From Nageia nagi (lineage: Eukaryota > Pinophyta): DNA of 64,000 nt. How positions within the stretch are numbered: position 1 is the first letter of the stretch; each line of letters opens with the position of its first letter. The stretch covers positions 9,796,001-9,860,000 of the forward strand of contig JBITNC010000001.1 of assembly GCA_050084985.1 (NCBI GenBank), read 5' to 3'. The notes under the pieces were generated by a model, which saw only the letters and a program-made list of their open reading frames with translations, did no database searches and was not told where the DNA came from. This document shows, piece by piece, positions 11,430-22,459 of this stretch. The position numbers and the translations under genes were made by a program.

Positions 11430-12574
11430 GCTCCCATTTGTGCTAATGCGTCAGCTTCTTGGTTGAATTTTCTTGGGATAGACTGAATATGCAATGCTTC
11501 AAAATGCTCAAATAGATCCCAAACCTGATTCTTGTAGGCTTTCAAATAATGATGTTTGACTGAACATTTACCTGTCACCTATTTCATGATCAAGTCTGAA
11601 TCCCCTTTGATCATTAGACACTGAATTTTCATTTTGATAGCTTGTTCTAGTCCCAGGCAAAGAGCTTCATATTCTACCATGTTATTTGAACATAACCAGG
11701 TGAGTCTGAAAGAAAATCTATGTACCTTACCAATTGGGTTGGTCAGGATAATCTTGGCTCCGGATCCATTTTTGGATCTTGCCCCATCAAAAGACATCTC
11801 CCACATTTCATTTCTCCTAAAATCTTCCCTTGTGAGTTCCGAGATGAAAGATTTTAGCTCTATTAAACAATAATTTCCAAACTCCACGTCGTAGATGGTG
11901 TTGAGCATACTCATACTACAAGGGTCTTCGGTTTGCAGCTCTTCCAGCAATTCATCTGATTCTTCCAATTCACCAAAGTTTGCGTAAACCTCCTCCTTTT
12001 TCTCTACGTGAAACTCAAAAATTTCCTCATTATTCAGTCTTACCCTCTTATTCCCACAAGGGATCAAATAATGAGTGTAATCCATTGCTAGATAACCCCC
12101 TATCTTAGCTGTAAACTCTCTAGACAGACATAGCCCGAACAAAGGGGGCGGCTCAACAACTACAACTTCCTGAATAATAATTATAGAGGGACACTTATGT
12201 ATTTTTAGGACTACATCCTTGATTACTCCTACTATTTTGATAGGTGTGGAATCCAGTTGTAATACTCCAGTGGATGTTCTTGTCATAGGCAACCCCATTA
12301 CATCGCACACTACTTTAGGCATCACAGTAGTAGCTGCCCTAGAATCAACCAAACAATTATGGAGTACATATCCCTCGATTTCCAAATTCATGTAAAAAGC
12401 TAAAGGTTTGTTCTTTCCCATCCCTAGATATTTTGATGTTTCAAAAAGATTAAGCACTCTTTCCATTCCTTCATTCAATGCTATAAGAGATGTTTTCAGT
12501 AAATCAATTTGTCCAGGAATTTTTAGAGCTTCAAACAAGGACACTCTCGCTGGAGTTCTCTTTAGCTCCGCCAT
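11430..12574 (-). pseudogene. Tat A protease plus second RNase H (upstream of RT)
   Basis: The open frame 12574-11579 has 331 codons. Residues 74-83 read CLVDSRAATT, the retroviral-type aspartic protease active site, but the invariant Gly of D-S-G is Arg, so the protease is dead. From about residue 262 an RNase H of the archaeal-like type follows: MSFDGARSKNGSGAKIIL (first Asp), NNMVEYEALCLGLEQAI (Glu), KGDSDLIMK (Asp). After one stop (near 11581, plausibly Gln to TAG) it continues with LHIQSIPRKFNQEADALA to about 11430. Placement between protease and RT is unusual; both neighbours share its register. Confidence 0.85.
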
Positions 12575-12700
12575 AATGTTGAACTCTGGGATAGCCAGAG
12601 GTTTGCCAATTTTGTTTCTGAATCTGTCAATAAATTTTTCCTGAAGCTGTAGAGTATCATCTTTTCTCTGGTGCTTGGTAAGTGAAGGGAACCTTAACCT

Positions 12701-14215
12701 CTAGAGATTTTGATCACTGGCTTTGGGCGTCGGTTTGGTTTTCAGAAATGAGAATTTTTGGGAAACTATTTCCTTTTTCGAGATCTTTTCCTTAGAACCA
12801 AGAACTGCATCTTGCCTTTTAGGAAACACTGCTTTGAAACTCTTTTGGGGTTCAACTTTTCTTTCCGAAATGCTGGAGACTAGGGGTTTTTTCTTGGATC
12901 TTGTTTCCACAGTAAAAACTCCTATATCCGCTGGTGCAAAATTCATCAGGTTCACATCTCATCTTATGTCATCAGCTACACCAGGCGGAGGAATACCCCC
13001 ACTTCTTGATAAATATTCTTGGTATTGATAAACAGGACATGTTGCTTGCTCATGAGCATCATTGCAGGCCAAACATAAACCAGAGGCTGACCCGAAAGAG
13101 GAAGCTTGGCTTACATCCTCATTCAACACATGCTGAGCTTTTTCTATAGCAGGATAAGGATACCTTCTTGCATTGCTTTGTCTGCTTAGAATGGTAATCT
13201 GGTTTGCCATATTTCTACATAAGTTTTGGAGTTCCTGAATCTCCGTCGATGAAGCTACCCCTTGATTCATATTAGGCTAATGAGGGGCTGGTAAGGCCAA
13301 GGGAGCTCTAGGGACTGGAAAGGGTGATGGCCACTATTGGACAGGGGTGGGGATGCTGGCCAGTGGTGGAGCCAAACTAATTGCTTGAGGTCTCAAAATC
13401 TACTGTTGGGTGGTTATTGGAAAATAAGGCATTGACATGCGACTTGGCAATTTTCCAACTGCAATAAGATAGGATTCAACATATACTGCTTGTCTATAGA
13501 CCTCTGGGAAAGTATTTACTTTGGAATTTTGGATTTGCAGAGAGAGATCCGGAGGAAAGGCTCTCAGGTAATACATTAGGGCTTGAAATTACTGAGGCCT
13601 TACTAGCATGGGTACTCTCATCCAAGTTTTTTGGAATCTAATGTTGAAATCTGAGATATTTTCTTGCTCATATCTTTTGATTGAAGTGAACTATGTTAAC
13701 AAAGAAAAAGGATCTCCTAATTCATTAAATTCCAAGATAAAGGGCTCTGCCAGTTGAGCCCAAGTGGTTATAGATCCATTAGGAAGGCCCTTGTACCAAT
13801 CTAGGACCTTTCCTTTGAAAGACTGAGCCAGTAATCTCACCATGACATCTTCATGTTGGATATTATGAATCTTAGCTAGGCCAGCTACATCAACACAATG
13901 CTCATAAGCCATTTTCTCTGAAGTTGCATCGAACTCCGGAAGTGTTTTGAAAACATTTGCTGGGATGTCATGCAACACCGCCAGGGCTATTGGTACCCCG
14001 TTGTCCCATTCCGGATAAATATTCTAAGCTGGATTAGCCATTTTAGGAGAGGTATTTCTAGTATGAAGATCAGATGGTTCTGGCTTGGTAAAGGATTTTA
14101 GGGTGCTGATACTATTCAGAGATTTGGAATTGATCAGGGTCTTTCTCTTAGGAGCATCCAACGTTCTAAAATCTGGTGCTTCTTTTGCTGCTCTAGTTTT
14201 AGATCTAGTCCACAT
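12701..14215 (-). pseudogene. Tat A gag
   Basis: Segments 14215-14024, 13978-13691, 13270-12959 and 12955-12701 are in one register, separated by stops. The start is MWTRSKTRAAKEAP. The Retrotrans_gag core reads AQSFKGKVLDWYKGLPNGS, TWAQLAEPFILEF. A knuckle-like CLACNDAHEQATC (13080-13040) has C-x2-C-x3-H-x4-C, one residue short of the canonical spacing. The register continues into the protease without a frameshift, so gag and pol were probably one polyprotein. Confidence 0.85.
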
Positions 14216-14306
14216 AAACTATAGGTTGCAAAAGAAAATACAAGGTTCAAAATCACATATGATATTTACAAATAATCTGCTTTAATACATACCATAGATA
14301 GTGCTT

Positions 14307-14352
14307 CAGCAGAGTCGCCAATAAGTTTCTTCGTGTCCCACCGGGCATGCCA
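14307..14352 (-). other. Tat A leader with primer-binding-site motifs
   Basis: On the minus strand, 11 nt inside the 5' LTR, lies TGGCATGCCCGGTGGGAC (14352-14335). 14 nt further on is TGGCGACTCTGCTG (14320-14307), which resembles the tRNA-Arg-type site used by plant Tat/Ogre elements. The orientation agrees with the gag-pol genes. Which motif primes cannot be settled from one copy. Confidence 0.6.
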
Positions 14353-14363
14353 AAAAGAAATAC

Positions 14364-16023
14364 TATTGATTAGGATTGTGTAATATATGCACCATGAACA
14401 ATCTTAACCAAAGTAAATCAAGAATAGACTATGGTGACAGTCTGATCTCTGGAGAAGGCCGATTCCTTATACATTGGGTGTAGGAGAAGTAACAGGAAAG
14501 AAAATGAAAAGAGTAGAGTGCGAGGAATTTAAGCAAAAGGCTTAGGGTAACAAGAAAGAAAATAAAAAGTAGTAGAGTGTGAGGAATTTAAGCAAAAAGG
14601 CTTAGGGTAACAAGAGAGAAAGCAAAGGTGGATCACTAGTTCAGCACGGGCTTTCACAGTGTGTGAAACCTTGGTCTAAATCTAGTGTAGCAGCTATGGT
14701 ACAAGCTCTCACTCTCTAATAGTTTCCCAGCTTTACTCTACCATGTAGTAGACACAGTTATACTAGCAGCTCATGATTACCATTTAGGAAACAAGCCAAG
14801 CTACCACGATGTAACCAAATTAAGAATGATAATTATGAGTGCTAGATAAGAAAGGTCAAGATGGTATCATATTACTGATAAAAACTATAGGTCTTCAAGA
14901 ATAAATGTAAAGAGCAATACTAGGGCTTTCGACCCTTCTTGCACTTTATTTTCATATACTTATACTGAAGCAACAACAGTTACAAGAATTGTAGAATAGA
15001 AACGTTTACAAAAGGGCTTCAAGATTCTAGCCTTCTTTTAACTGATACTACCTACATACGCCACTTGGCAGAATATTACAAAATTGGGTAGATTGCAGAT
15101 GATACAGCTTCTTGATGACTATGATCTGACTTCTCGCTATCCTCATCTCTTCTGGGATATTCTATTTACTGGCTCTAGCTATTTGATCTCTCTTTGTTGT
15201 TCTCATATCTACATTCTGGAATGCTCTATTCACTGGCTCTAGCTATTTGATCACTCCTTGCTGACCTCATCACTTCTGGGACCCGATTTCATTCAAAAAT
15301 GTGAACATCATTCTCCCTGTGATGTCATCTTCATACTTTCGAAATGCTCTACTCACCGGCTTTGGCTATTCGATCACTCCTTGCTGACCTCATCACTTTC
15401 AGGACCCGATTTCACTCAAAATGTGAACATCGCTCTCCTTGTGATGTCATCTTCATACTTCCAGAATGCTCTACTCACCGGCTCCAGCTATTCGATCACT
15501 CTTTGCTGACCTCATCACTTTCGAGACCCAATTTCATTCAAAAATGTGAACATTGTTCTCCCTGTGATGTCATCTTCATACTTCCGGAATGCTCTACTCA
15601 CTTTCTCTAGAACCTGATCTTTTCCACAACTGAGCTTTTATCATTTCATTTTGTAACACTTTATCTACTGACTTCGACCTTTTTAATCACCCCTTGCTGA
15701 CCTCATCATCTTTGGAACCCGATCTTTACCAAAATGTGACTATTTTATCCTTTGTGATGTCATCATCTTATTCTGGAATGCTTTACTTCCGGAACACTTA
15801 ATTTACGGGCTCCGACTTCTTCGATTATCTCTTGCTGACCTCATCACTTCTGGGACCCAATTTCGGGTTAAGGCCTGAAATCACTGACATCATCTCTTCC
15901 GGAACCTGGGTTACTCAACATTAACTTCGAGGGGCTTTTCTTCTTTCATAATGAAGCAATTACTTTCAAAAGTGATCATACTTTCAAAAAAACCTTGGAG
16001 TAGTGATTATGTATTAATATACA
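14364..16023 (-). repeat. Tat A 5' LTR
   Basis: A 1,660-bp partner of 2568-4277. The plus-strand start is TA instead of TG (one substitution) and the end is CA, followed by the duplication CTAAT. It has lost about 50 bp relative to the 3' LTR near 15965. It carries the same 58-60 bp duplication (from about 14489) and the same 122-bp array. Confidence 0.93.
15215..15610. repeat. 122-bp tandem array inside the Tat A 5' LTR
   Basis: Marker CCTCATCAC occurs at 15264, 15388 and 15510 (periods 124 and 122), matching the array at 3420-3800 unit for unit. Confidence 0.85.
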
Positions 16024-16129
16024 CTAATCTACTCACCTAATAAGTGGCTTTCTCATCTTTGAAACATTAAACCTGAGTAGTTTTTGTAAGGGTTATTTTG
16101 CTAGGGTTTAGCTTGGTTGCTCTTAATCA

Positions 16130-16730
16130 TGAATGTAATTTTGTGGGTTTTTCTAACATGATTTCATGGTTATCCTTGAGTTCAATTTTAAGGGGGTTTT
16201 TAATATGATTTCATGGCTATCCTTGAGTAAAATCACCTAATTATGATTGCAAATTTATAGGTTTTTTTAACATGATTTTATGAAATGTCTTAATCATAAA
16301 TGGATTTTTTAACATGATTTTGTGGCTATCCTTGACTGAGATTTTGTGGGATTTTTTAATATGATTTCATGGCTATCCTTACGTAAAATTACCTAATCAT
16401 GACTACAATTTTATGGAGTTTTTTAACATGATTTCATGGCTATCCTTGAGTAAAATGTCCTAATAGTGATTACAATTTTGTAAGGGTTTTTAACATGATT
16501 CTATAACTATCTTTGAGTAAAATGCCCTAATTGTGACTATGATTTTGAGTGGTTCTTAACATGATTATATGGCTATTTTTTACTACAATTTTATGGGGGG
16601 TTTTAACATGATTCTATGAATATCATTAACTATAATTTTGTAGGGAGGTTTAACATGATTCAATAACTATCCTTGAGTAAAATGCCCTAATTATGACTAT
16701 AATTTGATGGGGTTTTTTAATATTATGTTT
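16130..16730. repeat. Degenerate minisatellite, 40-65 bp units
   Basis: About ten imperfect copies of a unit containing TTTAACATGATTTCATGGCT, then CCTTGAGTAAAATGCCCTAA and TGACTACAATTTTGTGGGG. Units vary by internal deletion. No open frame of note. The array starts about 100 bp outside the Tat A target duplication, so it belongs to the older flank. Confidence 0.75.
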
Positions 16731-17084
16731 AACAAGACTAGAGTTTAGCTAGTTTGCTCCTCCGTTATTAGATTGCTATTTGATTTCCAAGTATAAAACC
16801 TAGTTGTTTAATTATTTATTATTATGGTTTTTCAAGCACATAAATTGGAAAAGCTAATGTGATTGCAGGTAAAAAACCTCTCAAAAAGTGAAAAAAACTA
16901 CCTTTCTCATGCTTGTACAATTAGACCACCATTGAACTAAAGGAGGTGCTTGATATCATAACTTGGAGTTTAATATACCAAATTTCTGAAAATCATATGC
17001 TTGTAGAAAAAGAATCCCAAAATATATAAAATGATCTAAATATAACATATGCATAAAATTAATTTTTTGAAAAGGCTCTACATG

Positions 17085-17330
17085 ATCTATAAACATGTAT
17101 GCAAAATTTGGAAGGGATACATAAGGCATGGTAAATGTTTGATAAGATTCATGATGCAAACATAGTTTCATGTACTATAATGATTACTAAAATAATGATA
17201 AGATACACAAAAAATTGATTTTATAAAAAAGCCCCTAAGACATGTATGCAAAATATTAAAGAATACACAAGGCCTAGGGATTGTTTAACAAGATGCATGA
17301 TGCAAATATAGTTTCATGGTCTGCAATGAT
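17085..17330. repeat. Direct duplication of about 130-140 bp
   Basis: Two diverged copies share CATGTATGCAAAAT, ACACAAGGCCTAGG/ACATAAGGCATGG, TTTGATAAGATTCATGATGC and ATAGTTTCATG. They lie just upstream of the PPR array and may be part of the same amplified locus. Nothing coding is recognised. Confidence 0.55.
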
Positions 17331-17428
17331 TTTAGGATATACACAAAATAGGTTTTCTAAAAAATGCCTCTCCTCTATCCCCACCTCTATAAATATAAAA
17401 TGTTTGATAACTTTCCAAGTGCCCTAAT

Positions 17429-18215
17429 AGCATAACCTTTGTATGTGTTCTACTTGCATGCAACCATGCAAATCTAGTATATGAGGGTAGTAAATACTTT
17501 AATAGCATGAGTAAATCTAATTGCATTATTCCTAGGATGAATAATTGTATGCATTATTGGACCTATAACATAACATTTGTATGTGTTCTACTTGCATGCA
17601 ACCATGCAAGTCTAGTAGATGAGGGTTGTAAATGCTTTAATAACATGAGTAACTCTTATTGCATTATTCTTGGCATGAATCATTATATGCATTGTTGACC
17701 TTATAGCATAACCCTTGTATATGTTCTACTTGCATGCAACTATGAAGGTATAGTGGATGAGGGCTATAAATACTTCAATAGCATGAGTGACTCTTATTGT
17801 ATTATTCCTGGGATGAATCATTATATGCATTGTTTACCTTCTAGCATAAACTTTGTATGTGTTCTACTTGCATGCAACCATGCAAGTCTAATGGATGAGG
17901 GCTATAAATACTTTAATAACATGAGTGAATCTTATTACATTATTCATGGTATGAATCATTATATGCATCGTAGACCTTCTAGCATAACCTTTGTATGTGT
18001 TCTACTTGTATGCAACCATGCAAGTCTAGTGGATGGGGGTTGTAAATACTTTAATAGCATGAGTGAATATTATTGTATTATTTGTGGGATGAATCATTAT
18101 ATGCATTATTGACCTTCTTATTCATGTAGGCTATCTTGAGGAAGCTTTCAAATTCATTGCCAAAATGCTTATAAAACCTAATAGATATGTATACAAAATA
18201 TGGAAGATGGATGTT
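17429..18215 (+). pseudogene. PPR-protein fragment with a 46-codon segment amplified five times
   Basis: Five tandem copies of 137-139 bp start at 17429, 17568, 17705, 17843 and 17981 (marker AGCATAACCTTTGTATG). Each encodes a unit like ITFVCVLLACNHASLVDEG followed by KYFNSMS and GMNHYMH. This is the typical last-repeat/E-motif region of plant PPR proteins (family wording: VTFVGVLSACSHAGLVDEG). The last copy runs on through one frameshift into DLLIHVGYLEEAFKFIAKM, the next part of the same family pattern. The longest open stretch is 17753-18112 (119 codons). Since 138 is a multiple of three the frame is preserved across units, although some contain stops. No start, upstream PPR array or DYW domain is seen. 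Confidence 0.75.
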
Positions 18216-18234
18216 AAAAATATTGTACAGTTAC

Positions 18235-18430
18235 ATCATTTCAAACCATTTGGTGTACTTGGATCATTTCATATCATATAGTGGAGTTATATCATTTTCA
18301 TATCATATGGTGTATTTAGACCATTTCATATCTCATGGTTTACTTAATCATTCAATGTCATATGTTGGTGCATTTAGATCATTTCACATTATATGGTGCA
18401 CTTGGATCATTTCATATCCATGGATTGGAC
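18235..18430. repeat. Short AT-rich repeats, about 36-40 bp
   Basis: Repeated CATTTCATATCATATGGTGTAC and TTGGATCATTTCATATC motifs, five or so copies with drift. No coding content. Confidence 0.6.
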
Positions 18431-18999
18431 CATTATTGAGGTTTGGTTACTTATTCCTTTAGGTGTCACCAATATTGGACTAGGTTGAGTAAGGTAAGAG
18501 ACTAAATGGTGACTAGTCTATTTCACTGGGCCATCCTTTAAGAATCCAAGGCAAACACTATGATTGAGCTTGGAGGTGAACCTTGGATAACTGAGGATGG
18601 TGTAGTCTAGAAGCATCCTTGTATGATATTTTATATATAAAACATCATGTTTTCTACATAAAATATTATAGAAGAATGCTTATAGACTATGCCTATTTAA
18701 AAATAATAATAATTACTAAGAGACAGATTAAAATCACCCCTTAAATACTAAGGTGATATTTTAAAATTGTCCCCTTATACTAAAAGGTGGAAATTTCTAA
18801 TCATTGTATTTGGAATTTAAGTGGAAATTTAGGGGACCATATGTATGCGATTATGAATTATTGTTATAGATTTTTTACTTTTATCAATACCAAATTAGAT
18901 GACTGATGAATAACCACTAGTAAATTTTTATAGTGAGGGTTTAAAACCACCTTTAAAGTCCTTTTTGGTCTAGTGGTAGATGTTTGTGTGATAACATAT
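18431..18999. other. AT-rich spacer, nothing recognised
   Basis: No open frame, repeat or RNA gene is supported. A tRNA-type A-box match near 18968 is discussed among the rejected items. Confidence 0.5.
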
Positions 19000-20570
19000 C
19001 CTAATCTCAATAGGTAGTGTTAAGAGACACCTGTTGATCAGTATAGTGTAACCTCAAGGGTTTGGTCTAGTTGTGTTCTCCACTTCCCACAACAATAGGT
19101 TCCTTAAAAGAGTAGAAGGTGGTGGGAATGCACTTATGTAAATCTTCTACTCAATCTCCAGGTTATAGGTTGGCTCCTATCTATGTTTAAGGTCAAAAGT
19201 AACAGGAAAGAGATAAAAAGGTAAAGAGTAATAGGAAAGAGATAAATAAATGAATAACTAAAATAGAAAATTTACAACTCAGGCATTGCAAGACAAGAAA
19301 CAATCCATATTTAAGATTAAGAATAGCAAACTACCTCACCCTTGGGGTCTCACAATCGTAATACACAACCATAATTTGAAGAGAACATTTCATACATAAC
19401 ATTCACAAAAGCAATAATAGCCACTTTGTTGCAAGAGGGTAAAGCATTATATATTTGTATTATCATATATGAGTTGTTCTTATAGATTAGGGCAAATTTG
19501 TTAGAATGTTTGATCATTCTAATTTCTAAAACTAGTTATTTATACAACTTCCTTTCCTTTTGGATGGTTGGATCTCATTAACATACATTATTATTAGCAT
19601 TGAATGAAATAGCTACAACAGTATTATTTACATAAATATTACAACTATGCTAGATTGTACAATATACAAGTTCAAATCAACATTAATTATCTGATTTTTT
19701 TGGATCTTCTGGGGATTTGAAACTTCTAATCAACCATGTCCATAAAGCTGCAATCTTTTTGACATGTTGACTGCTCCTTCTAAAACCTTGTAGTTGATTG
19801 GATTTAGCACTATTGCTAATTAAAAGTGGTACTATGGTAGATTGAGAAGTTGTTTGATTGCATGTTGATTGGTATGATTTGATCATTTGCTTTATTAGCC
19901 TCCATCTACTCTGCAATCTTCATTATGTATACTATGGATGTCAGTAATCAGAGTAATGATGATTAGTAGATATTATGTATGCTTAGATCGAGAAGAACTA
20001 CCACTGTCATGTGGAAATGAGTTGGTGTCAACACATTAATAGGGCCTCAAGGGTCAAACACTTAAGATGAAGTGGATCCGAGTGTTCTTTCTCATATATT
20101 TCCTTGACAGGCTCTATGTTCTTCTTTCTACCTTTATTGATGATTTGGTTTCCTCTAAGACTCACTAATTTTTGTTGAAATTTGTGACATCATCCTCTAA
20201 AATCCTTGGGCTTTATTGATGATTTGGTTTTCTTTGAGACTCGCTGATTTTTATAAAAAAAATGTGACATCATTCTCTAAAATCCTCGAGCTCTACTAAT
20301 GATTTGGTTTTCTTTAGGACCTACCATTTTTTACAAAAAAATGTGAACATCATCCTTTAAAATCTTTAAGCTCTATTGATGATTTGGTTTTCTTAGGACC
20401 CGCTAATTTTTACAAAAAATGTGATGTCATCTTCTAAAATCCTCGAGCTTTGTCAATGATATTCAAGAATCTACGGTGCCTACTATCTATTCTGAGACCC
20501 ACTTATTTTGATTGAAAATTGTGACATCATGCTTTGAAATCTCTAAGCTTTATCTGCATTTTCTAAAAGT
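19000..20570. repeat. Degenerate LTR-like copy related to the Tat A LTR
   Basis: Landmarks appear in the same order as in the Tat A LTR but highly diverged. AAAAGTAACAGGAAAGAGA (19195) corresponds to GAAGTAACAGGAAAGAAAA. A GCAATAATAGCC...TTGCAAGAGGG stretch corresponds to GCAATACTAGGG...CTTGCAC. Then comes a tandem array whose units contain GGACCC...AAAAATGTGAACATCATC, like the 122-bp units. No internal region or partner LTR is visible, so it may be a solo LTR or a relic. Ends are not defined. Confidence 0.45.
20136..20540. repeat. Tandem array, about 80-bp units
   Basis: Five units of the form GATGATTTGGTTTTCTTTAG, then GACCCGCTAATTTTTACAAA, then ATGTGACATCATCCTCTAAA, then ATCCTCGAGCTCT. 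The motif order and the AATGTGA-CATCATC core match the 122-bp units of the Tat A LTRs, which suggests a shared origin. Confidence 0.75.
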
Positions 20571-21759
20571 TGAACTCTGCATATATATACAAGTCTTAGA
20601 CTTTCATGTCAATGATTCCTAAAGACTCTAAGGCAACAAATATGATTCTAGGTAATTTTGATACATGACTTCTTAGGTGCATTTGGAGAAGATGATATGA
20701 TTTTTGGGTATTTTGGACTTATGGTTATTAAAGAGTAAAAGAATATAAATTTAACACAAGTGTTTTGACAAAATCTCTAGGTGGCCTTATTTACATATTT
20801 CCTAGGTATTGAAGAAAGATAAAACTCCTGGATGACTTTATTTACAAAATGATTCTCAACACTCTAAGGAATAGGAATGTGAATAGGGAGAAAGGTTTAA
20901 ACAATACAAGACATGAAGACTCTAAAAGAATGGTGATTTCTTGGGTACTCTTATATACATAACTTTCGAGCTTTAAGGCAAATGAAATAATAAAGAATAG
21001 TAAGATTACCTAGATTTTGAGTATTATTTTGGAGGAATACAACACCTAAGAATTTTTAACATTTGAGCCTGATTATCAAGATTAAAACATGATAGTCTTT
21101 TCATGTTACCTTACCTTATTTTATAGGAGTAATAAATACCATAAAGCATGCCTGTAAAGAGTGTTAATAGTAGGATCCTTACACATAAAAAGAGTAATAA
21201 AATGAGAAGACAATATATATCAACTTAAATGATAATAATATGAGTTATAACAATAAAATAAATTATATTACCAAATAAGTAAAATGATAACTAATTTTGG
21301 ATATGGGTATCCAAATTAAGTGTCAACAATTGCCTCCCTTTACAAGTTTGAAGAAATAAAATGTAATTATGCTTGCAAAGAAAAGAAAGGATAACAGAAA
21401 TAGAAAAACTCTCTATCTCAAAAAAGCTTTAAATCAACAAATTTTTGATGATATATATTACCCCCTCTTTGCATTGATTGTTGTAGGAGAAACTAGAATG
21501 ATTAAGTGCAATCAAATGTAAAGAACTTGAAATGAGATAAAAGCCTATAGATCTTATAGATCACATATCATATTAGATCATAATAGTATTAGATTATAAA
21601 ATATATTGATTAGTACTCCAAATAAGAATGGTATAGATCATAATAAAGTGGTTATAAAAATAATCATAAAGTGATGGCTAATATCCCAACTAAAAAAGGA
21701 AGTGATCATAAAAATCATAATATCATCAATAAGAAAGTGATGACAATAGGAAAAGATCA
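20571..21759. other. AT-rich spacer, nothing recognised
   Basis: Low-complexity, AT-rich sequence with repeated GATCATAA/TAAAGTGATGG words around 21550-21740. No coding domain, LTR or RNA gene is supported. Confidence 0.5.
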
Positions 21760-22394
21760 TGTTGATTTTTTAGCTTTATTATTTAGTTAAGTGTAAAAAC
21801 AAATCTCTATTTTCTAATTGGTTTGCATAAGATTGATTAATAGAAATAATTTATACTCTAAAGACTGACCAGCATAACCAATCGATTGGTTAGTAATCAA
21901 TCAATCTTGATTGGCCTAAAGGTGACTAATTTGAGAAACCCAATTAGTCTATATTTGACTAATCAACAACTAGACATGTAAATCTTATAATTTTTAGTTT
22001 TCAAACTTGACCTTTGGTAAATTTAGGTTAGAGATCTAGTGTTTACATGGATTGGAATTTTTTTATAAATTTGTAAACCCTCCAGTAGAGAGATAAAAAA
22101 GACTTGTAATGTGCATAAGATGGAATTATGAGATGTGTATAAGAGAAGCTATGTGAGATATTGTGAGAGAGATCTTGTAATTCAAAGAGGAAATTATAAG
22201 GGTGTGGCTATAGGATTTTTCCTTCATGACTTGGACTGTAATAGAATAAGCACTGAATATTTCTTAGTGTATGAAGCCCACATTAGGTAAACCATGTTTA
22301 ATATGTGCTTCTCTTGTCTTGTGTATTTTCTATTGATAATATTTTTGCATTTATATTATAAGTTTATTTCTATACTTTATAGTATTTCCTAACA
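21760..22394 (+). repeat. Copia A 5' LTR (left end uncertain)
   Basis: The right end is placed at CTAACA (22389-22394), just before a Ty1/copia primer binding site. Sequence before it (GTGCTTCTCTTGTCTTGTGT and following) has the look of the 3' part of copia LTRs. The left end is a guess: TGTTGATTTTTTAGC at 21760. No second LTR is found in the window. Confidence 0.4.
21875..21892. repeat. 18-bp perfect palindrome
   Basis: TAACCAATCGATTGGTTA is a perfect inverted repeat with no spacer. It sits inside the presumed copia A LTR, followed by further ATCAATC/GATTGG words. Confidence 0.8.
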
Positions 22395-22396
22395 AC

Positions 22397-22410
22397 TAGT
22401 ATCAAAGCCT
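22397..22410 (+). other. Copia A primer binding site
   Basis: TAGTATCAAAGCCT, a near match to the initiator-Met-tRNA site TGGTATCAGAGCC used by most plant Ty1/copia elements, two bases after the LTR end. Confidence 0.7.
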
Positions 22411-22459
22411 TGTTGGATCACTTGACACAAATGAGAGTTTCCTAATTTGAGTAGGAGCA

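Larger units (their letters stand above)
2568..16023 (-). mobile_element. Tat A: complete Ty3/gypsy LTR retrotransposon, Tat-like
   Basis: Two long LTRs (2568-4277 and 14364-16023) flank an internal region coding on the minus strand. The order is gag, protease, RNase H-like domain, reverse transcriptase, RNase H, integrase, then an extra ORF. A perfect 5-bp target duplication CTAAT lies at 2563-2567 and 16024-16028, which fixes both ends. Total length is 13,456 bp. Gag through the first RNase H of pol shares one reading register, so the domain order is ancestral and not produced by rearrangement. Many stops and frameshifts make it non-functional. Assignment to the Tat lineage rests on the second RNase H, the gag/RT style, the great length and the extra ORF. 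Confidence 0.93.

Noticed and set aside
18966-19020. tRNA-type A-box match TGGTCTAGTGG, possible SINE or tRNA
   Set aside because: No convincing B box or cloverleaf, no target duplication and no poly-A/T tail; the match to a degenerate consensus can be chance.
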